The notes below the pieces were generated by a model. That model saw only the letters and a program-made list of their open reading frames with translations, was not told the DNA's origin and did no database searches. From Kalaharituber pfeilii (taxonomy: Eukaryota; Ascomycota; Pezizomycetes; Pezizales; Pezizaceae): 64,000 bases of DNA. Of the stretch, positions 34,200-46,835 are shown piece after piece. Made by a program: the position numbers and the translations under genes. Where the stretch lies: NCBI GenBank assembly GCA_015179045.1, contig WHUZ01000048.1, positions 310,001 through 374,000 on the forward strand, in the 5' to 3' direction. The number at the start of each line of letters is the position of its first letter. Positions within the stretch are counted from its first letter, which is position 1.

Positions 34200-36731
34200 G
34201 AAGATGTCTATACCTCGTGAGTACTCTTACGCGATCTCTTATTCCTGATATATTGGGGTTTCAATCCGATGAGCAGGGGATACAAGGTGCAATACTAGTA
34301 AATTACATGTTTATGGTTTGTCGCATTCGTCAGGGTCAGCGTGCAGTGCGACAATTGGAACCCTAATCATAATGGACTGAGAATATCATCCACTTCAGGT
34401 TACAAAAAGACTGCTCGCAAAAACTTATCGATTATGGTATTTTTGGGATCGGCCCACGTATTAATTTGAAGTTGACTCTACGCCGCCTGAGAGTGTGTTG
34501 CATGACCAGCCATGGCCATTCTGGACGTTGAACTATTTTGAGTTACTGCACGTAGCCTATCGGTTGAGTGAATTCACTAAATCGGCTGTGAAGGACTACT
34601 TGTTGGGAACGGAGGAAGTTAGTATATGTGGTCTGCTCTCATTCGAGAGGCTCTTTCTTACATGGAGTGAGAACGGGCCTCGTGATCATCTTGTACGATG
34701 CTGATTTGCACGTTTGTGGTTGCGAGACTAGCACCGATGTAGGTCCCTTACTTTTGATCCCTCTGTTACCACCCCGCCTATACTGTAACTGTCAAACCAC
34801 CGTTAGCACCTTACCTTGTGCGCAAAATTGTGTAGAGTACATAAGTTAAGATGTCCCGTATGCGGCCAACTGGCTAAATTCACTTTATCAATGCGGGATT
34901 TTGCATGCACTCTTGGGCACCAGAAAGCTCTACATAATGTATGCTTTGACGCAATGGATCCCAAATGAAAGCTAAATTTCTGCCCCAGTAGTAATACTCG
35001 TTACCGGTATTTAGTGATGCAGGTGGGCTGTTATGGCCGTTGGAGAAAAGCCTACGGTACCCGGATCGGGAATGGATATTGCTACTGACGGGTATTTTCC
35101 ATACAATTTTGCTTCCAAATTCCTTAGCCTCACCTGCTCACAGACCGCTCGCACGGCTTATAACTTTGGCCCCCCACCTGCATCACTAAATGCTGGTAGC
35201 GATTACTCTAAGGGTCCTTTGTCACACTCAACCTAGCTGGCATTACGTTGACCTCGCTTCGATGCATTGACTTAACAACATTCTGGTGCATGTGTTACAT
35301 ATACCCGATGGTCAAGACCTGACCTGCATACTTACTACAGCCTGTTAAGAGCAAAGGTATCTGGTTCGAATTATGCAAAGTACTATATTTATGATATGTG
35401 CTTGGTACCTTACTCACACAGGTTACTACGCGCCAGGATAAAGTCAACATGCACTGATTATGCCTATGCTAAGGCTGCAACTTTTTGGCGCGTACGTATC
35501 GAAGTATTCCCTGTATTAATAGAGTATCTTATCCAACTCCATCAATACAAAATGTATATGCGGTTCTGCTGATCTTTCAATAATTTACCCGCAGAGCTTG
35601 AACTTGGACCTCTGCATTCATGGGGGTGTATGTACCTGCAATGTCATGTCAACGCCGACGTGGCGTGTACTGGTACATGTCTCCCTGTCTACCTTATGTA
35701 TATACTTTGTCGAGGTCTCCTGTTACTTTGCCTTCGCCTTTCTGTACTTGAGCTCTTGGCAACCGGCTTTTGCCGTTTCTTCTTTAGACCGGGCCTTATA
35801 TTTTTCTATTAGGTCAATTTATCAACAATCCGTTTTGACACGAGTTCTTTGAGGGTGCATAAATTGGAGAATGACCTTTCTCCTCCCTAGCCCTCTTCGA
35901 GGTTTGATTCCGATGTACGCATACGGCGGTGGCGCGTGAATCAATGTGCCACAAATCAAGCAATTGCAACATTGGGGTCCATGGAAAGCATCTGGCAGTA
36001 CGAGAGCTAACTGATGACAGGCTCTAGCGCGAATAGCGCCGTATTATCTCCACGGCGGCGGCAGCGGTTTGTGGTACGTAAAAGCATCCGTTCTACTAGC
36101 CTCCTCGTGGACTGCGCGAACGAAAGAGGAGGTCCGATTCTCAGCTGGATTGGGAATATAGCACGGCAGGTGCACAAGAATGCAATGCGCACTTTCATTG
36201 GACCGCATCGTGATCAGACTAGCTTATGCTCAGCAGATAGTCTGGTTGCATTCTCAGACCTCGTATATACGGTTCCGGAATAGTGTGCTTGCATCTGTCC
36301 CGCATTCTACCTTACTTAGCTAGCAGTAGCAATCCTTTTAATTGAGCTGGGAGTCGTCTGTGGCGGGTGTGACTGTTTCGTACCCTTTTGGGATATCAGC
36401 ACGGGGCAAAGTCTTCGATGGGCCAGTATCGCGCGGACAGGCACCTGATGCAGCGTTTCTTTTCACAACACATCTGAAAATCTGAGTATGTAAGGAGTAG
36501 TCGCAACTGGAAGCGGACCACGGAGCGACATTTCTGCAGCTGAGACATGCTACAGTACCTAGACAGCATTCAAATGGATGATGCAGGGATCCGAAGAACC
36601 TCTTCAGAAGACTAATCAGTTGAAGAAGATGGGGTCAAAGTGTGCATATTCCCAATGCCCGGGAGGTGGCAGAGTTCTGTACCTTCTACAGTGGTCAGTC
36701 CAGCAGAGATCTGCTTGGGGAACACCATGGA
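34200..36731. other. Gene-poor spacer with one inverted repeat pair
   Basis: No gene is supported; frames are short and featureless. It contains the inverted pair at about 34996 and 35201, listed separately. Confidence 0.45.
34996..35203. repeat. Inverted repeat pair (about 30-bp arms, 205-bp span)
   Basis: ATTTAGTGATGCAGGTGGG at 35008-35026 is perfectly repeated in inverted orientation near 35171-35190, with weaker matching outward (CGTTACCGGT versus CGCTACCAGC). It may be a small MITE; I could not define a duplication. Confidence 0.55.
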
Positions 36732-37108
36732 AGTATGGTGCCGGAAGTTAAGAACAGACATGTTGTAACATTTCTGACCACCTCCTCCTTTGGCTAGTAC
36801 TAAACCTAATCTAGCTGGAGTGAGCTGCTCTCTAACTTAATAGGCAACTTCTGCCTTGGCATTTGCCGTTTGGCAAGTTTTGCCCCATATGTAACATAAC
36901 GGTAGGCCCCAAAAAGCCCGAAGCTTGGCGTTTATCAGCCCCACCAATCTTTTCTCAAATAAAAAATAGAAATCACAGTTTCGTTCGGCACTCGAAAAGC
37001 AACAAATCTATGATTTAATCATTGAAATCAGAGTTGATGTGGTGGAGCTGATTAAGTTGGAAATTTTGGTGCGCGGACAAGTCGGTTCTTAACTTCTAGC
37101 ACCATACT
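36732..37108. mobile_element. MITE-like element, 377 bp, 3-bp GGA duplication
   Basis: The left end AGTATGGTGCCGGAAGTTAA and the reverse complement of the right end, AGTATGGTGCTAGAAGTTAA, match over about 26 bp. GGA flanks both sides (36729-36731 and 37109-37111). A 3-bp duplication fits PIF/Harbinger or CACTA elements. There is no coding capacity. Confidence 0.65.
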
Positions 37109-37990
37109 GGAGCGAACTGTGGCAGTCCAGAGTGCCTATGGGATTGTCCTACCCTTCTCGCTTTACAACTCCTTGCTGATTTACAAATCCCTAAAGGATA
37201 TGTGGACGTACCAATCTCCATCATAGGCCTTCATGCTAGTAATTTCTTCAGTGTTCTATCCAAAACTCGGCTCCCAGCCACATCCCTTGCAATTGGTTCA
37301 TATATAGAGTTGTGGTCTGATCTAATCACGCCAGCTACTTGAAGGCTGAAATTGACAAGACCAATTGGAGATTACAAGCATGAAAGTTTCTTTTCGCTGA
37401 AATGTGATTTGTTTCTCCTTGCATACTGTAGTGCCTTGGTATAGATAGTCTCGTGAACCTTGGTTACTCATTCATTTTGCTTTTTCTGCCTAACATTCAT
37501 TAGGTTTTGTTTATGCAATGTTCAATTCCAGCTAGACTGACAATGCTTCTGCAAGTTCGAAAGTTGGAATCCCTCCTCCTCCCAGCAAATGAATGACTAA
37601 TTAGGAATTGAATGCTTCGAATCTATAATAGCGCCATACTGTACCTTGGCCGCGACCGCGAGATGCCAGACAGTAGAATTAGTTGAACGAGACAAGCAGC
37701 TTAACTTGCGTGAATACTCAAGTTCCAAGCCCAGAGTTGATATGACAAAAATGGCAAGGGTTCACACCTAGAAACGCATTTTTACCCCGCCTATGTACCC
37801 CTCTCGTAAGCCCCAAACTTCTGTGTTTGCAGAAGTGGTCACCACTTGGAGTGTTGTCCAAAGAGGTCGATATGTGGGGGAGCTCCTTGCGCAGCCGGCG
37901 CACCGCACTTGTGCAGGAAGAAGCTTATCGTCATGATTGCGCCTGATCAAGCGGTTCCGCAGCGTCACAGATGTTACCACATGACAAACA
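37109..37990. other. Spacer, no supported gene
   Basis: I see nothing I can support here. Short overlapping frames at 37718-37980 have no recognisable domain. Confidence 0.4.
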
Positions 37991-38068
37991 GAAAAATCCA
38001 GACTTTTTTTTTTTTTTTCTTTTTATATCATTACTCGCATGCCGCTATGGCGAGGAAAAATCCAGACT
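37991..38068 (-). mobile_element. Ultra-short insertion, type A, with perfect 14-bp duplication
   Basis: The 50-bp insert at 38005-38054 lies between two copies of GAAAAATCCAGACT (37991-38004 and 38055-38068). On the minus strand it reads CTCGCCATAGCGGCATGCGA, GTAATGATAT and an A tail broken by one G. The inner arm of the stem-loop is reduced. Confidence 0.88.
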
Positions 38069-39506
38069 GCATGCAAATATTTCAATGGACATGGGAACTG
38101 GCTAGCAGATTCGTCCGATTTCCTTTGAGGCCATTGATGTAGTCTGCCATTGATGTGCAACGATGAATATGGAGGGAAAAAATGAGGTAACGGGCAAATA
38201 AGTAGCCCATCCGGGTGGTTCTAGCCAAACAGTTTTCATATTGCTTCGCTCATGTCGGGTTGAGTTGATTATATGTACACAATACCTATGCGAAATTTAC
38301 AATCCGTTTGATAATCTGAACGTACAAAGAGGAAATCTGCCAATGCAGACTGCCAGGAATAGGATCTTGTATGTATATCAAGTCGCAGGCAAAGATGTTT
38401 AGAAGTCTTCTATACTGGTGGTGCACACACCATACATATACAGTATAAGCTTTACGTATACTGATTACACTTTGCTACGGCAACTTCAACTTGAGCACCT
38501 CCCGCACATGTGCCATTATATGTAAGCTTTTCAGAAATCTTTCACATAAACCTACTTTGTTTTAGTTCACTAGGTACTCCGCAGCTGAGCTGAATTTAAA
38601 CCCACTGTTGTTGTAGGTATGATAACAACGAAGGCGCAAATAATTGTCTGGGCGTGAACACAAGACCCGCTCAGTTCTTCCCGTGTGTTAAGCTTAAATC
38701 AACCTACCGCGTTTTTTTTGCGCACAGGCCTACTTGCAATTATTAAGGCTGACGGACGGCACAAAAAGATCGTGACGAAAATCTATCGTGTACCTAACTC
38801 TCGGCACGTGTTTGTCAGGTTTCCGATATAGATGCGTTGACACTACGTTTCGGACCCCAATCTCCCTCGGGTCACGGAAGCCATCTATATGCACAGCCAA
38901 GTAGTTACTTAGAATCTCGTTTCTTTCGGCCCTGGCCACTTCATTGTGGCTCGGTTTTTAATCCCCGTTCTACCTCAGTCACCGGTCCCCTCAGTAGAGC
39001 AAGTTGCAGCAGCGTGCCGACGGGCACCTTTCCGTAAACTTTCGGTTACCCGATCAAGATGGCATCGGCCCGACGACACATGCAATCCTTCCTCACCGGC
39101 GCCGCGGTTACGTTCGGGCCTGGCCTTACGGCATCTGACCGACTGCAGGGTACCGGTCACCTCACCTTTCATCATCTGGATCTCGAATTGGCCAAAACTA
39201 TTACCTTCATTCTTGAAATTATGAAACAAGAATGACATCCTCATTGAAGAAATCTCATATCTCAGATTACCCAGTTTCGAGGCAAAATAAGTCAAGTGGG
39301 TATAAAGAGGGGTCCTCTCATGTCGAATCCAGAAACAAATCTCCCATCAGCAGCACTTTCAGTGAGCTCAACTACATTCCTTCCTACAGCAATCACATCG
39401 GCATATTTACTATTTTCTAATATATACGAAGCTACTTCACGGCCTTTAATCCCTTGTCTTTGAATCTGCGACTGTTAAATTGAGAATTATCAAGCAATCG
39501 ACGACA
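38069..39506. other. Spacer and promoter region of the secreted-protein gene
   Basis: No gene is supported. A GC-richer segment at 38820-39180 contains short frames on both strands without recognisable domains. The region ends in the presumed promoter of the gene starting at 39507. Confidence 0.4.
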
Positions 39507-40773
39507 ATGGTTCATTTCGAGTTTAAGACTGCTGTTTTCTCTGGGCTGTTGGCTGCTATTGCTGTTGTGGGTGCAGCAAGGTGAGTCCAGAATGTGGTGA
39601 TGCAGAAGGGACTCGTCAGCAATAAGGACTGACTAGTATGCCTTCTTCAGTATTCCAGCTCCAGGTACAGTTACTACTGGTCTCGCCGCAGACTATGGTT
39701 CATTGCTCGAAAAGCGGGATGTATGCGCGACCTGACACTTACAACAATGTATCAATGACTAACTTAACTCCCAGGCTGTCATTGCCCGCAGCGTCGACCC
39801 TGCCATAATCGAACATGTAAGAGACCGTGTCGGGCGGCCAAAGGAATCGCCTCAATCTGCGCAGGAAAAGCCCAAGGTCGGTTCCGATGCTGGGGCCAGA
39901 AGGTCCTTTGATACGGACAAGGGCAAGAAGGCACCAGCTAACGCTCCGAAGACCTCGAGCTCTGGAGCTGGCCCCAGAAGTGATACTGGAAAGAAGCAGC
40001 GTGCACCACAGCCGAAGCCGGAACAGAATCAGAAGCCCATTAAACAGAACACTGGGAAGCCTAATAAGGGGACTAATCTAAAGGGGCCGAGAGGGGGACC
40101 TCTAAATAATGGAGGTGCAACTCCTGAAGCGTCCCAGCCGAGCAAGTTAAGAGGAGGTGCGAACACTTCTGGGCCAAACATTCAACGTGGAGGGAACGCA
40201 CCCAGGGTGAATAACAATCAGCAACCAAAGGGCGAAAAGCAGCAACGCAAGATCAGCAAGCCCAAGAGCAAGTCTGGGTCTGATGTTGCAGAGGCACCAG
40301 AAGATGATGGAAACGACTTGGCCGGCTCGGAGCGCGTGGCTAAGGATGCCTTAGAAGGCGCTGGTAAACCCCGTAACGGTCCAGGGCCTTCTCAGGAGGG
40401 AAAAGCTCAGAAGAAGCCGAATGTGAATAACCGCCAGGGAAAAAAGGGCAAGGGATACCAGGCTCTTCCATCAAGCGGTAGCGAGGAAGAGGCTCCAACC
40501 GCCGAAGCACACAGCGGAACGGGAGAGCCAGAAGATGATTATTTTGAGTGGTTTAATAGCAGTGGGCAGACTCCAACAAAATTTGCGGTGAAGGCGAAGG
40601 ATGGATGGAAGAGTAAGTACAAGTTACAGCAGGCGAAAAAAGAGAGTGAGGAGCCGGCACCAGAAGGGCTGGAGAAGTTGCCGAGTAATGTAAAGCAGAG
40701 GGAGACGGAGCAGAAGGAGGCGGAGGAGAATAATAAGAGTGTGGTGACGAAGGAGTTGGAGAAGGAGAAGTAG
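39507..40773 (+). CDS. Secreted, lysine-rich low-complexity protein (380 aa, 3 exons)
   Basis: I infer exons 39507-39580, 39651-39720 and 39775-40773, with GT-AG introns of 70 and 54 nt that keep frame (branch-like GACTAAC in the second). Residues 1-24 form a clear signal peptide (hydrophobic FSGLLAAIAVVGAA). A likely Kex2 site, LLEKR-D, follows near residue 47. The mature part is about 330 residues of Lys, Pro, Gly, Asn, Gln and Glu with almost no cysteine or aromatic residues. It starts with repeated basic segments and ends in charged helical sequence (KQRETEQKEAEENNK). I recognise no domain. The features suit an extracellular or cell-wall-associated cationic protein, possibly an effector-like or matrix protein, but that is inference. 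The short first exon hides the signal peptide from simple frame searches. Confidence 0.75.
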
Positions 40774-41839
40774 AGGTCTAGGGTGTGGGTGAATGTTAAT
40801 AGGTACTTTATAATGACAGATGTGGGATACTTGGGGGAGCAGAGTGGATAGAGGGGTGCTACGCCGGAGGATATTGTAAATAAGCAAGACTAGATTTAGG
40901 AAGTGATAATCCCATGAGAGTCTCTCTCTCTCAGAATGGCTTGATCTCGGCATCATTCTGCTCCAGCGGAGTAAAAACAGCGGAGAAAGCCTCTCTCAAG
41001 TCCGAGACTAGTGACAATCCTCGTGATCTCTTGCTTCTTTAGTTTCTCTCAATGCCGTTTCCAAACTAGTCTGGCTTGGCACAGGGGGTCTCCAAATACT
41101 GTCCTTTCTTTATACATTTACCTCTTCTTAGAACATCAAGTGTTCATATACTACAGTAATTCCTCAATTCGAATGTTGCATGTAGGGCGTTCTCGTGCCG
41201 AGAACACATGTAGGAGTAGAAAGAGAGAATCCCAAGCCATTCAAAAGTTCAAGAAGAATACTGACTGAACTTAATTCTGCGAATAGACCTTCACTGGGAG
41301 GAGAATAAAAAACAAAACGATTTACTTATAGAAAAGACATCTTCGCCTTATGATCCCAAAATTATCCAATATACTCCCTTACAAAAGCCTAATTTCAACT
41401 TCATAGCCTCAGAAGATGATTTTCCTTGTTCTCTTCTCGTGCCTAGACTACTATTTTCGGCCTCGGCCTTGGCTTGGCCGTATTGGACGTTAGACAGTGG
41501 CTGCTCGAATCATTACTTCAAAGCCAAGAAGTCATCCACATCCTTATTCATGTATCTGATGGAGTGATACGATGCGTAATCTCCACATAAATCTATGTCA
41601 ATCCTGTGTAACTGTATCTTATACCAGCAGGAACCCACTATCGCATATTCCTGAATGCAATGTCCCTGTTATGGTTTCTACGATGATGTAGTAGATAGGA
41701 AGGATTAACTTAGGGCAATGCTTGGTGCTTAATCTTTCAACAGGGCAGGTCTTGCTGGCCCTTCTTATAGTCAACCCTGCAACACACAAAAAGAAGGGAA
41801 AACCCCATTCCTGACTTCTGAATGCTCGTCTACCTATGC
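40774..41839. other. Spacer, no supported gene
   Basis: It includes the 3' flank of the secreted-protein gene, with a (CT)-rich run near 40920-40932. I see no gene. Confidence 0.45.
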
Positions 41840-42168
41840 CATGATATAGGTGGACGGCCAGAGTGTCGATGGTGCGGAATGGAAGGGGAGATAGAGGCAC
41901 ACATTTGGACCAGGTGCGAGGTGTGGAGTAGCAGATGTCCAGGGAGGTGAGGAGGCAATAAGAAGGCCTCCAGCGACCAAGGAGGAAGAAGAGGACCCAC
42001 TGGTGGAGAGATGACGGCATGCACTATTTTTCAGATTGCAGATATTTTTGGTTGACTGTGAGTTGTGCAGCTTGATTTTAATCCTTAATATTTTTCCATT
42101 ACCTTTTGTACCTAGTCTCGTCATAGTCCATAGGTCGCTCGGTATACGAGTAATGATATGAGAGAGGG

Positions 42169-42206
<38 letters not shown>
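41840..42206 (+). mobile_element. LINE 3' fragment with zinc-knuckle remnant and poly(A)
   Basis: The segment encodes a decayed equivalent of the LINE C-terminus at 22051-22848, reading ECRWCGMEGEIEAHIWTRCE, then a stop. It is followed by a 3' UTR ending CTCGTCATAG ... TATACGAGTAATGATAT and a long A tail. Relative to the other copy the outer stem has changed from CTCGC/GCGAG to CTCGT/ACGAG. The 5' boundary is approximate; I found no clear duplication. Confidence 0.75.
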
Positions 42207-42207
<1 letters not shown>

Positions 42208-45200
42208 TGCTATCATATCATGATGTTCTATCTATAGATGTTCCTGAGCTACTGCCTCGCCTCATCTAGAGGTCCATCTAGTGGCTCTGCTACTGAAGGT
42301 CTATTCGGTGGCTTTGCTGCTAGAGGCCTGTCCGGTGGCATTGCGTTCAGTTGATGGCTTGCGCCGTGCTATGATCATGCCGTCAAACGCCTCGTCATTC
42401 CCTGCCATAGGCTTGTAGCTTGTCTGCTGGGTTATGTGAACCAAAAAAAAACGCTTGTGATACACGCCCGTGCCCGACTTGGACTTCAATCGTATTGCCC
42501 TGCTGCAGCTTGCGGGTGATCAAGCCGAATTGTCACTAGCAACCTTACAGGTCAATCAACAAGTGGATATCCCCTGTCGGGTAGGCCCTGACAGTCCTGC
42601 TGGCACGCTCGAGGATGTGTGCCTCTTGAACGGCGTTTGTACCCTACTATCCGCAAGGCCTTAACTGGAGATCGTTGTGTCCCTGTTACAAAGGCTTACT
42701 GACACGGCATCGAAAATTCTGCTCTCAACCATCTACGATTCAGCGATTGGCATGAAGTGTACGTGGAACGGTAGAAAGCTCCGCTATCCCCCCTGCATAT
42801 GATCCACCCATATACAGTCTCCTTGTACACCCGAGAGTAAGTAACCATAACCATCCAGGGTGATCATTATCATTCCAATTATTATTGCTTTGACAGCACA
42901 TTCATGCACGGCCAGTACCCTGGACCCGCGCTACTTCGCCCTCTCGTACCTTTCCCGCTTCCACTGCTCCACCTGCTAACATTGCACATTTGGTGAAAAG
43001 CTTTGGATCCATCAAAAATAAGCCTGAGCAGACATGCATGCCATACGAACAACGGCTGCACCTCCAGGGCTGCTGGAGCAATCAAGCCTTTCTGGGCGTA
43101 GCCATTACAGAGACTGGCTCTTGCTTCGATATTTGCTGACTTGCTTTTGTAAAAGCGTCAATCTGCTTGATAATGATGGTAACAACGCGGAGAACGATTC
43201 TACTTTCCTAGTGTACGTGGTAGAGTGTGATTACATCACTGAAATGAGGTGTCCACCTATTCATACGTGTCTCGTCATCTACGGTTCTAGCGGTGTCGGC
43301 GCCCATCGTCCTAAAGACAGTTTTCCTTAGGTCTGACAGTACAGCCACTACTATTAAGTCTACTGGAGTCAGTAGTAGACTCCCTCGACGACAAATTGTG
43401 ATGCAATCACTATGATGGACGTGATGTTATGGTGAAGTTGGGGGCTGAAAAAGTCTATCACTACCTAGCAGGTTGCCAAATCTATAGTATAATTGCAATA
43501 GCATGGAGAAGAAGGCAGAGCCAGGTGTGTGCACCGAGAACACACACACATATTTAATGAGCCTGAAAACATACGTACCATTCAGCGAGATTATGTGCTC
43601 CAGCCTCCTGCCTAAAGTGTTATGACAGAGCTGGCGGGAGGGCTCTTTTACGACGTTGGTTGGCAATGGAGAACAATCAGATCAAGCCGTCGATGCAAGA
43701 TACCTCTAGTAATACACTTGTTAAACCCCAACGAAGCTGTCTGGATCCTCAGAAGCCTCGGTCACCCTACAAAGTAAATGTCTCTATGACTTCCCAAGTG
43801 GAGCTGTAACGATAGTGGACTTCGGGTCATAAAGACCTGACCAATTTGATGTGGAAGCCCACAGAGCTCTCGGCCATCATGCATAGGCGAGCCTAAAGGC
43901 ACGTTGTAGACACTTTTTTCCTTTTTTGCTTTCTTTGCTTGTCTGTTTCATTTTGTTGGCTATGCAGCTCCTCAGGGTGTCATGGTTTTCTTTTTAACGG
44001 TAGTGTTTCTATCGTGTAGTCGTGGACATTTCAGCTTTGAGTTATCTTATCTCGCACCCTCCAAGTTACCATAGCCTGCGGCTTGGAGAGCTAGAGCTCA
44101 CTCTCGGTTGCCAAATAAGTATACGAAATAAATTTCTGTAAGCATCTAGGATTGTGAACCTCTGTATCCAACACGGTTTTGAGTCAAGTAGCGCTATAGC
44201 TTGTACAATGTATAGGATTTTATGCTGTGGCAAGACGAGACTCCAAGAACGGTAATTATTACCGCAGACGAGTACTGCAAGGGAGCGCTTGCTTGGCTTC
44301 AACCCAGACAGTTCGCTTGGCTTTGCAACCTGCCTTGCACGGACACCCAATAATATACTGGATCAGTGTAGTTGCAGTTGCGTAGGCACAATACGAGCAG
44401 AGTGCAGGACTCATGGTCCTGTGAAGTGCGATCACACAAGGCGGATGCGACATTCAAAAACAGCCTTTCGCCTGAAAGCTGTGGAGTACATTTAGTGGAT
44501 CTTAAATGCTTCAATTTCTACGGAGAGTTGGCGTATTGAAAAAATCAAGCTTCCTGGAGCTGAGACCAGGGGCTTGTTTACGTGTGTGGGGGAAAGGTAA
44601 GGCAGCACCGGAACGTGCTCTTGCTTACTAGTATGTACAGTACATCCTTAAATGAAGTTGCGTTTTCCAAAGTGGCGCAGATAACAATCTGCAAGGTGGC
44701 GATTGGAGCTGTGCGTTCGGTTCAGGTACCCGAGCCATAAGGCGCCGAGCGGGACGGTCCGATCAGCTCAGGCCCCTCCGGATTACATCCCGTGCCTTTT
44801 CCCGCAATTCGAAGATCTAGACGAAGTGTGGAAACCCGAATCGGAAATGGCCCCGGCTCCCATTGCGAGTTCGCAACAGGATGGTATGGACTCGGTGTGT
44901 CTTTCCTCCACCATTCCAAAGTCACCTACAGCGAAGTAGCAAGTGCGCAGTTCTTCATGCTGGCTGCTCTCAATTCGTCAACACGAAGTGTGATCGGTGG
45001 GGGGATCCGCCTTACAGCTCAGTTCGAAGCATATCACTCTGGACAAGGCGGTATGGCGGGGATGTCTAGTCTGGTTGGATATCCAATAGAATGTTATTTA
45101 TGAATACATTGAATCCAAATTTGTTCATTTGTTCCTCTGGATGTGAGTGCCTTTCTGGATGTCAGAAAATGATTTGTTTAAAGAGTCCAGTCCGTTTCAC

Positions 45201-45660
45201 GCCTTATGGGGAGCCACGAGATCTAATTGAGAGCAAGAAAGAACAAAAAAAACATTAAGAGTCAAATATGGACTTTGAATGAAAACACAGCAGTGCCTTG
45301 TTCCTGCTCTCGTACCCAGCCTTGTTCCTATCAGTCCGGTTTTCTCTCAATCAGGGTTATCAGATAGGAAGATATTGATATGAATGGAGTTGTATATTTT
45401 TAGAAATGAAAATCTGCTTCAAAATTAACTACAGGTATGATCACTATTGAAGCTGTTTTCGGGACAATGGTGTCCAGTAAATTCTCAGGTTGACTCCCTT
45501 CGGGAATAGATCTAGCGGAACACAGCAGTATCACATTCTTATCTCATATTAATGACGTTGATACAATTGACACAATTTTGATATTATCACATGGTATCAG
45601 CCTCAAGGCAATTTATCATGCCAGGGCGGGATCCAGGCCGTGCAAGGCTGCCTACCAAGG
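42207..45660. other. Gene-poor spacer
   Basis: This is 3.4 kb without a supported gene. A minus-strand frame at 42301-42489 and frames at 43034-43330 and 44703-45103 are open but show no recognisable domain, start context or splice-consistent partner. A small hairpin lies near 43359-43381 (GTCTACT ... AGTAGAC). Confidence 0.4.
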
Positions 45661-45662
45661 TA

Positions 45663-46262
45663 CAGTTTTACCTAGCTATACGGAGTACCGGACGACCAAA
45701 ATCCAGCATTTTCCGTCCGGTTAAACCTAGCGTCCGGTATAGCAAATTTGCAGGGTGGTGTGCCCAGGGTGTTGCAGGGGGATGAGTTGGGGGGGGGGGT
45801 CCGCGGGTGGGGTATAATCTTTTCCTGATTGCTGACTGATACTTCTCACAGAACCTGAATACCGTCAAACGCAGCTTGGATCGATACCATCTCATTCAAT
45901 GCCTACCTCAAAGCGTGCCTTTTCTTTCCGTGAGAAATATGAGATATGTCTAGAGCGGAAGGCTCAGTTACAGACAACTTCCGATTCAAGATGTAGTGGA
46001 TATGGCACTTCAGGCTCGAGAGGGATTAAAGCACCACCATAGTACACAGAAGCGACTTCATGATTTTTGGCCTTCGTCCAGTTCAGCTAATTAGTTTGTA
46101 TGTAATTAGAATTTACCGGTAGAAGTCTATGATTTTGTTGTCCGGTCCGGTTTAACTGGGCGTCCGGTATAGCTGATTTTTTTGTATGTAAATTGCAAAA
46201 ACCGTCAAGGGTCGTCCAGTATAGCAAGGTTTCCGAGGTCCGGTATAGGTAGGTAAAATCCC
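45663..46262. mobile_element. Pogo-like (Tc1/mariner) element remnant, about 600 bp
   Basis: The left end follows TA and reads CAGTTTTACCTAGCTATACG; the reverse complement of the right end reads GATTTTACCTACCTATACCG. The motif GTCCGGTATAG or a close variant occurs at least four times near both ends, as subterminal direct and inverted repeats. Inside is a fragment of a CENP-B/pogo-type helix-turn-helix protein. The right terminus is decayed, so its last bases are uncertain. Confidence 0.6.
45899..46075 (+). pseudogene. Fragment of pogo/Tigger-type transposase N-terminus
   Basis: An ATG frame reads MPTSKRAFSFREKYEICLER. After a frameshift, another frame supplies DVVDMALQAREGLKHHHST and LHDFWP. 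This matches the layout of the CENP-B/pogo N-terminal helix-turn-helix (basic start, EKYEIC, then a helix with alternating Ala/Leu, then HHST). The catalytic domain is missing. It is non-functional. Confidence 0.5.
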
Positions 46263-46835
46263 GTTGTCGCTAATTGGTAGTCACGGCGACCGTTATTCCT
46301 GTGTAACAGGCTCGGGAGCGACGGTGCAGTCTGGGGTGCGGAAGGTCAACTAAGTCGCCCAGTTGGAGTGTCACACATATCGGGTCAGCATATCTTCCTT
46401 GCAGCTACGAAGATGCTCATTTTCGCAGTGAGCTGGACTAGGTGCCTTTACTCTAACTCTTGTTCAGCATCTTCCTTGTTCAAGCACCAGTACTTTCTTG
46501 AGCTGGTTTACGGTGAGGTAACCAGTAACGAGGCTGTGAACAGGATTGAGGTGAGAAGATGAGAAGGCTGTGTTGAGACGCTAACCAATGCTGCTTCGTG
46601 ACGGAGCATCTTCAGAGAAGCCAGCAATGATCTGCACAGATGGTCTTGAAGGCTCGTGCTTGGTTTGTTGTGTCTATATAATATCCTCATGACTCCCTCT
46701 TCTAAAATGGCTCTTTGTCTGTCACCAGCTCATTCCCAGAGTATCTCAACAGTGTTCTATTCCTGAGGCCTTTTAGCTGACATTATTCCCCTGCTCTGTG
46801 ACATCTACGTTGGGCTTTGATGCCCCAATCCCACC
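46263..46835. promoter_or_regulatory. Upstream region of the FAD oxidase gene
   Basis: No gene is supported. TATATAA at about 46675-46681 lies about 155 bases upstream of the start codon at 46836 and could be a TATA-like element. Confidence 0.35.

Noticed and set aside
44703..45103. Overlapping plus-strand frames as a possible gene
   Set aside because: Two frames compete, neither shows a domain, and no splice pair joins them convincingly.
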